A DNA stretch of 10,153 nucleotides from Saccoglossus kowalevskii (taxonomy: Eukaryota; Hemichordata; Enteropneusta; Harrimaniidae). Location of the stretch: assembly GCF_000003605.2 (NCBI RefSeq), contig NW_003155239.1:500035-510187 (forward strand). Direction: 5' to 3'. Under the pieces are notes generated by a model. The model worked only from the letters and a program-made list of their open reading frames with translations. It did no database searches and was not told the DNA's origin. This document shows, piece after piece, positions 7,022-10,153 of this stretch (position 1 is the first letter of the stretch; each line of letters starts with the position of its first letter). A program made the position numbers and the translations under genes.

Positions 7022-7051
7022 AGTTAATGACTAATTACCAGTTAATTAACT
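7022..7051. promoter_or_regulatory. Homeodomain-site cluster with AGTTAATTAACT palindrome
   Basis: Within 30 bases lie TTAATGA, CTAATTACC and the 12-base perfect palindrome AGTTAATTAACT (7040-7051). All carry TAAT cores, and GTTAAT half-sites resemble those of HNF1, though without the proper HNF1 spacing. It follows the A/T palindrome at 6957 by about 65 bases. This is a candidate homeodomain target, low confidence. Confidence 0.25.
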
Positions 7052-7332
7052 CTTCTCACCTAGATTCCTTTTTTCATAGTGGGATGGGTTCCCTCCAAGT
7101 GTTTTCTTTATATACACATGTCTTATTCACACCGATTGGATATTATTGGCCAACTATTATAGACACAAACTTAATGTCCACAATACTGAAGAAAGGAAAT
7201 TTGTTTAAAGTTCTTTTAAAGAAAGTAAATAGTAAGACTAAGCTTAATTTATGTTCAAAATGTTTATTTATATTTTTCATATGCAAATTAAATAAGATGC
7301 TCATTTTTAAAAATCGTGAATTTTCTTTCTAA
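7027..7332 (+). other. Longest open frame (101 codons), probably not a gene
   Basis: It starts at an ATG and runs 101 codons, rich in Phe, Leu, Lys, Asn and Ser, as A/T-rich DNA would give. I see no domain, signal or family. By my rough estimate, a window of this size and base composition should hold about one open run of this length by chance. The start overlaps the homeodomain-site cluster. I do not regard it as coding. Confidence 0.1.
7281..7288 (+). promoter_or_regulatory. POU octamer (ATGCAAAT)
   Basis: An exact octamer within CATATGCAAATTAAAT. A related GTGCAAATTAGCC lies at 7438-7450. Both sit in A/T-rich sequence without tight clustering, so they are weaker than the copy at 4700. Confidence 0.2.
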
Positions 7333-7540
7333 AGCATTTTTTTTTGAGTGTTTATATTTTTTTTTTGGAAAATAATTTTCTCTCAAATCAAAAATTTATT
7401 ATTTTTTTTTCACTTCACTTTGTTGAACGATAAATTGTGCAAATTAGCCATAAATAGGACTAATCATGCAATTGTGAAATTATCGAACTTTTTGCAGAGG
7501 TTCTTTGAAACTTTGTAAGATAAAAAACCAACAAGTAATT

Positions 7541-7570
7541 TTATATCCCCTCCTCCATGTTTTCTTCCAG
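7541..7570 (+). other. Candidate 3' splice site
   Basis: CCCCTCCTCCATGTTTTCTTCCAG is a textbook-like pyrimidine-rich tract ending in CAG at 7570. The region after it is more complex than average, but the best frame stops at 7613, so any exon would be short or untranslated. No convincing donor follows. Confidence 0.2.
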
Positions 7571-7605
7571 TTGTTCAAGTATTAGTTTAGGTGTACATTA
7601 CATAT

Positions 7606-7649
7606 ACCAGTGACCACTGGGTGATTTCCAGCACTGAAACCAGCGACCA
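7606..7649. repeat. Short direct and inverted repeat around ACCAGYGACCA
   Basis: ACCAGTGACCA (7606-7616) recurs as ACCAGCGACCA (7639-7649) with one mismatch, 33 bases on. The first copy also forms part of an inverted repeat CCAGTG-AC-CACTGG (7607-7620). The significance is unknown. Confidence 0.3.
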
Positions 7650-8175
7650 TCAAAGATAAGGCCGCGGATCAATTACGTGGTACCTGGGGGCTGTAATTAA
7701 AACACATAATAACCATCCTGGTGGCATAACACAGACCACTTTGTTCAACTAGCTGTAACTCAGCTGCCCGATCATCATCATCGCAGGGAGAGATCACCTT
7801 CCGGCAAATTCAAAGTTCCAGTTGAAACGGGGTCCCCCATTAAAGACGGAAAGTCTCCGCAGTATAGGGCAGAGTACAGGAAACTGTAACTCCCAGACTT
7901 GCGTGTTAAAGAGACGAAGGTGAAAGCCGCTGGGCTAATAGGTACATGCCAGTAGAGCGGCAAATACTAGTCAAGACGTTATGTAAACATCACCCCTCCA
8001 TAGAGAGCCATTTCTCTAGTCATGAAAATCGTCTCTTAATAATATCGATTGAACAGCCGTGTTTATGTGTATATTGACTTGAATTGGCTAGTAAGCTGTG
8101 ATTACGCTATCCATGGTCTATCTTACACGATAGCTGCCTGTTGGCTAAAAGGATTATAAACCGACGACTGACGAC

Positions 8176-8196
8176 AACGCTCGACTGGGGAGCGTT
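8176..8196. other. CpG-rich hairpin AACGCTC/GAGCGTT
   Basis: Perfect 7-base arms flank a 7-base loop. It sits in the most CpG-dense spot of the window (8161-8205, about seven CpG), with CGAC occurring four times. No matching known structured RNA comes to mind. Confidence 0.3.
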
Positions 8197-8578
8197 TTAC
8201 CGTGGACAAGTAATATGGCAATAGTATCTGTCCCTTTGTGCCATTCCTTAATGAAATGGCGTTACATTTCTAATATACCAAGGAATCTGGAGATAACGCA
8301 CCGCCATACATAGTACAGAGAACACACTTTGGCTTATCTACGAAAGTCTTAGGCTATGTATCTGCTACTCAATGAATACCCTTTTTGTATTACCATCCCA
8401 AAAAAGCCGACAATACCCTAATAAAGATGTAGATGTGTACGGTATAATCAGGCACTGCCGGGGAGACTGATGAAAAATAAATGGGGAATGTCTACCAATG
8501 GGGAAAATGGCTCTTACACAGTAAATGATTAGGCCAGAACAGCGGCGAAGGTCTGAGTGAAACCGTAACGAAGAAATA

Positions 8579-8589
8579 TTTTTTTTTTT
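8579..8589. repeat. T11 homopolymer
   Basis: Eleven T bases within an A/T-rich junction; low-complexity sequence only. Confidence 0.85.
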
Positions 8590-9101
8590 ATATCATGATG
8601 TTTTAGCCAGATGTAAGCTATCTGTATTATTCTACATAAGGATAAGAATTGCCCACTTTGGGTTGGTTATGGCGATTATCGTATTGACAGTGTACATTAT
8701 ACCTAGTAGCCATAGGGGTAAGTACCAGTGTTATAAATGAGTACATTCTGACTCTACAGGCTGAGGATTAAGATTACATGCTTCTGTGGGCTTTGGATAG
8801 AGAAAAAAAAAACTTTAAATCCCGTATTAGTATATTCAACCGTTTTTATTTTTTTTTATTTTTAAAAGCGCTAACACCTGTGTTTTAGTACAAAAGCGGT
8901 TACGATATATCCTAGAAAATCATATTAATTTATCTCATCTTTTAAATTTATCAATTGAATTAGGTAGTCATTCACTTTCCATTGAAATGTCGTTTGGTTC
9001 GGACGGATGGGGTTGGAACAATGGCCTACTAACCAACTTTCAACACACAAGCTAACATATAAGGGGCGGATACATGACAAGTAAAGAAACTTAAAAGCAT
9101 G

Positions 9102-9126
9102 AAAAAAAAAATATATATATATATAT
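9102..9126. repeat. A9 tract joined to (AT)8 microsatellite
   Basis: Nine A bases run directly into eight AT units. Compound A-AT tracts arise by slippage and are common in animal non-coding DNA. Confidence 0.9.
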
Positions 9127-9179
9127 GATGTATGATAAATTAATAAAATAAACTCTTGAGTAAGTCACTGATAGGTTAA

Positions 9180-9191
9180 TTTTTTTTTTAG
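9180..9191 (+). other. T10-AG junction, acceptor-like
   Basis: Ten T bases are followed by AG, a possible 3' splice site. An open frame from 9198 to 9422 (74 codons) follows, but it starts at TTG, shows no family signature and ends through a second T tract. No good donor is present between the two tracts, so an exon is doubtful. Confidence 0.15.
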
Positions 9192-9389
9192 TTTCTGTTG
9201 AAACGAGCAGACTGGTTTGTTGGTGTTTTCATGGTGTTACGAATGAAATGTCATGCTGAAAACGGTGGCAGATGGGAGTACAGAACAGTCCTCTTATTAA
9301 GGAGACGACGACCTATAAGCCTGGAGGCTATATCCAGCGAGAAAGCCAACTCATACATTCTCTATGGCTCCATTAGTCATGCCACAAAA

Positions 9390-9409
9390 TTTTTTTTTTT
9401 TTTTTTTAG
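9390..9409 (+). repeat. T18 tract followed by AG
   Basis: Eighteen T bases and then AGT, the same junction form as at 9180-9191. On the minus strand it is an A18 tract, but no AATAAA lies near it in that orientation, which argues against a retrocopy tail. Confidence 0.85.
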
Positions 9410-9901
9410 TCCTGTCGCATAATTGGTCATACAAAATTGGAAACCTGTAATTCAAGCAAGTCAGTGTATATAACATATATTATATAAGTATGGATAACTT
9501 TATCGAGAAGAATGAGAGGGAGGGAAATATTATCATAGGTGAGTTTGTATTCAGTACATCATATCGTATAGAGTATATTAGTCGTATAATTATGATATTT
9601 ATATTAAAATTCCACTCCAGGTTTCGCTGATCGTGTTAATTTATACGCAAGCAGCTATTCCTGTTAATTGCAATGCACAACAATATTTTATCATCCCGAT
9701 CTCATAGTGCAAATTACTGCAGATGTGTATCTCTAAGTTTCTAATTTACAGCCTGCAGTATAATGATGTCACCAGAACGAGACACGTGCTCAGTCACCGC
9801 TACAACCATATTTCACCAACTACAAAAAAAAACTGTAACGTATTCACACTACTTCTTACCATAGTCCAGTCTCTTAAAAAAGTTCATGAACAGCTTCGTA
9901 A

Positions 9902-9913
9902 CCCCCCCCCCCC
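9902..9913. repeat. C12 homopolymer
   Basis: Twelve C bases, by far the longest G/C homopolymer here and unusual against the A/T background. Its exact length may be subject to sequencing error. Confidence 0.9.
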
Positions 9914-10133
9914 AAATCTCTCTCTAAACAATTGATATACTGTAATTAGTTTGATTTTCAATGTTTTTATGATGAATTTCAAACGTCTCAGTCACAACAC
10001 AGCAAGCGTAATTTATATGAGTTTTATACATCGCATGAAACCATATCAAAAATGATGCATCACTGTGGCGCTTTACTGACATTTGAAATGACAAAATTAC
10101 GTTAAATCACACACCATTTAAATTATTTTGTTG

Positions 10134-10150
10134 AAAAAAAAAAAAAAAAA
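10134..10150. repeat. A17 homopolymer
   Basis: Seventeen A bases at the window's right edge. No AATAAA lies in the preceding 40 bases, so a genuine poly(A) tail is not indicated. Confidence 0.9.
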
Positions 10151-10153
10151 CAC

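Larger units (their letters stand above)
7650..9100. other. Mixed-composition non-coding stretch
   Basis: From about 7620 to 8560 the sequence is richer in G+C and CpG than the rest, with fewer homopolymers. The minus-strand frame 7778-7963 (61 codons) is the longest I find here and has no recognisable motif. Small stems occur at 8106-8134 (GCTATC/GATAGC) and 8240-8260 (GCCATT/AATGGC). A perfect GTAAGT donor-like site is at 8718. A T11 tract is at 8579-8589. It could be an old insertion or an unrecognised exon region; I cannot show either. Confidence 0.4.
9410..10153. other. A/T-rich non-coding stretch
   Basis: No supported gene. Sequence at 9465-9610 is mostly TATA-like words. The frame 9723-9935 begins without a clear start context and ends beyond a C run that gives a proline run. 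CCATAG|TCC after CTTAC near 9860 reads as ATG|GTAAGA on the minus strand, an isolated donor-like site. The stretch closes with an A17 tract. Confidence 0.6.

Noticed and set aside
7778-7963. Minus-strand 61-codon open frame in the more complex block
   Set aside because: Its composition is less biased than that of the other frames, but I recognise no domain, and it lacks a convincing splice site or start context.
8467-8557. Possible C/D box snoRNA (CTGATGA ... CTGA)
   Set aside because: The C box has a C where a purine is expected, no terminal stem flanks the boxes, and no internal C'/D' pair is clear.
1-10153. tRNA genes or tRNA-derived SINEs
   Set aside because: I looked for B-box words of the GGTTCGANNCC kind on both strands. 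The near hits, such as GGTTCGGAC near 8996 and TATCGAAC near 7481, break the consensus and have no A-box or cloverleaf partner.
1-10153. CRISPR array, insertion sequence or bacterial operon
   Set aside because: No regularly spaced repeats, transposase-like frame or closely packed coding frames exist in the window.

Overview
The window looks like non-coding nuclear DNA of an animal. It is roughly two-thirds A+T by eye and full of A/T homopolymers of 10-18 bases. No reading frame exceeds about 100 codons, and there is no operon, ribosome binding site or compact gene layout, which argues against bacterial, archaeal, phage or organelle DNA. Metazoan-type regulatory motifs are present: RFX X-boxes, a POU octamer, homeodomain sites, ETS and E-boxes. 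A marine invertebrate is my guess from texture alone; I cannot name a species. I found no gene I can defend, no tRNA, rRNA or known microRNA, no CRISPR array and no recognisable transposon. The DNA could be intergenic or lie inside a long intron.

Layout. Positions 1-1870 are A/T-rich filler with two RFX X-box-like sites (72-85 and 463-476), a T18 tract and an isolated POU octamer. Positions 1900-1950 hold a small CCGG-based hairpin. Positions 2800-2865 carry three AATAAA hexamers followed by a GT-rich stretch, which is compatible with a plus-strand polyadenylation site. Positions 3240-3390 are the first strong regulatory candidate: within 80 bases lie a CCAGCTGG E-box, a perfect RFX X-box, a ZNF143-like sequence, an ETS core and a TCF/LEF site. 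Candidate splice signals follow at 3371, 3590 and 3847, but they do not join into a convincing coding gene.

Positions 4530-4735 are the second regulatory candidate. They hold a Dorsal/NF-kB-type site, a CACATGTG E-box overlapping a RUNX site, a TCF site and three ATGCWAAT octamers spaced 20 and 22 bases apart, the first two in an identical ATGCWAATTAG context. Positions 4740-6740 are ordinary sequence with a small TACC repeat and a PBX-HOX-like site. Positions 6772-7051 contain four short perfect or near-perfect palindromes in 280 bases. Positions 7570-8580 are more complex and richer in CpG, but their only open frames are short. Positions 9100-10153 return to A/T-rich sequence with an AT microsatellite, two T-tract-AG junctions, a C12 run and a terminal A17 tract.

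If anything here is functional, the simplest reading is cis-regulation: a possible promoter or enhancer near 3340 and a POU/homeodomain enhancer near 4700. This rests on motif grammar only. Cross-species conservation and chromatin or transcript data would decide it. I see no evidence for a new multi-gene system.
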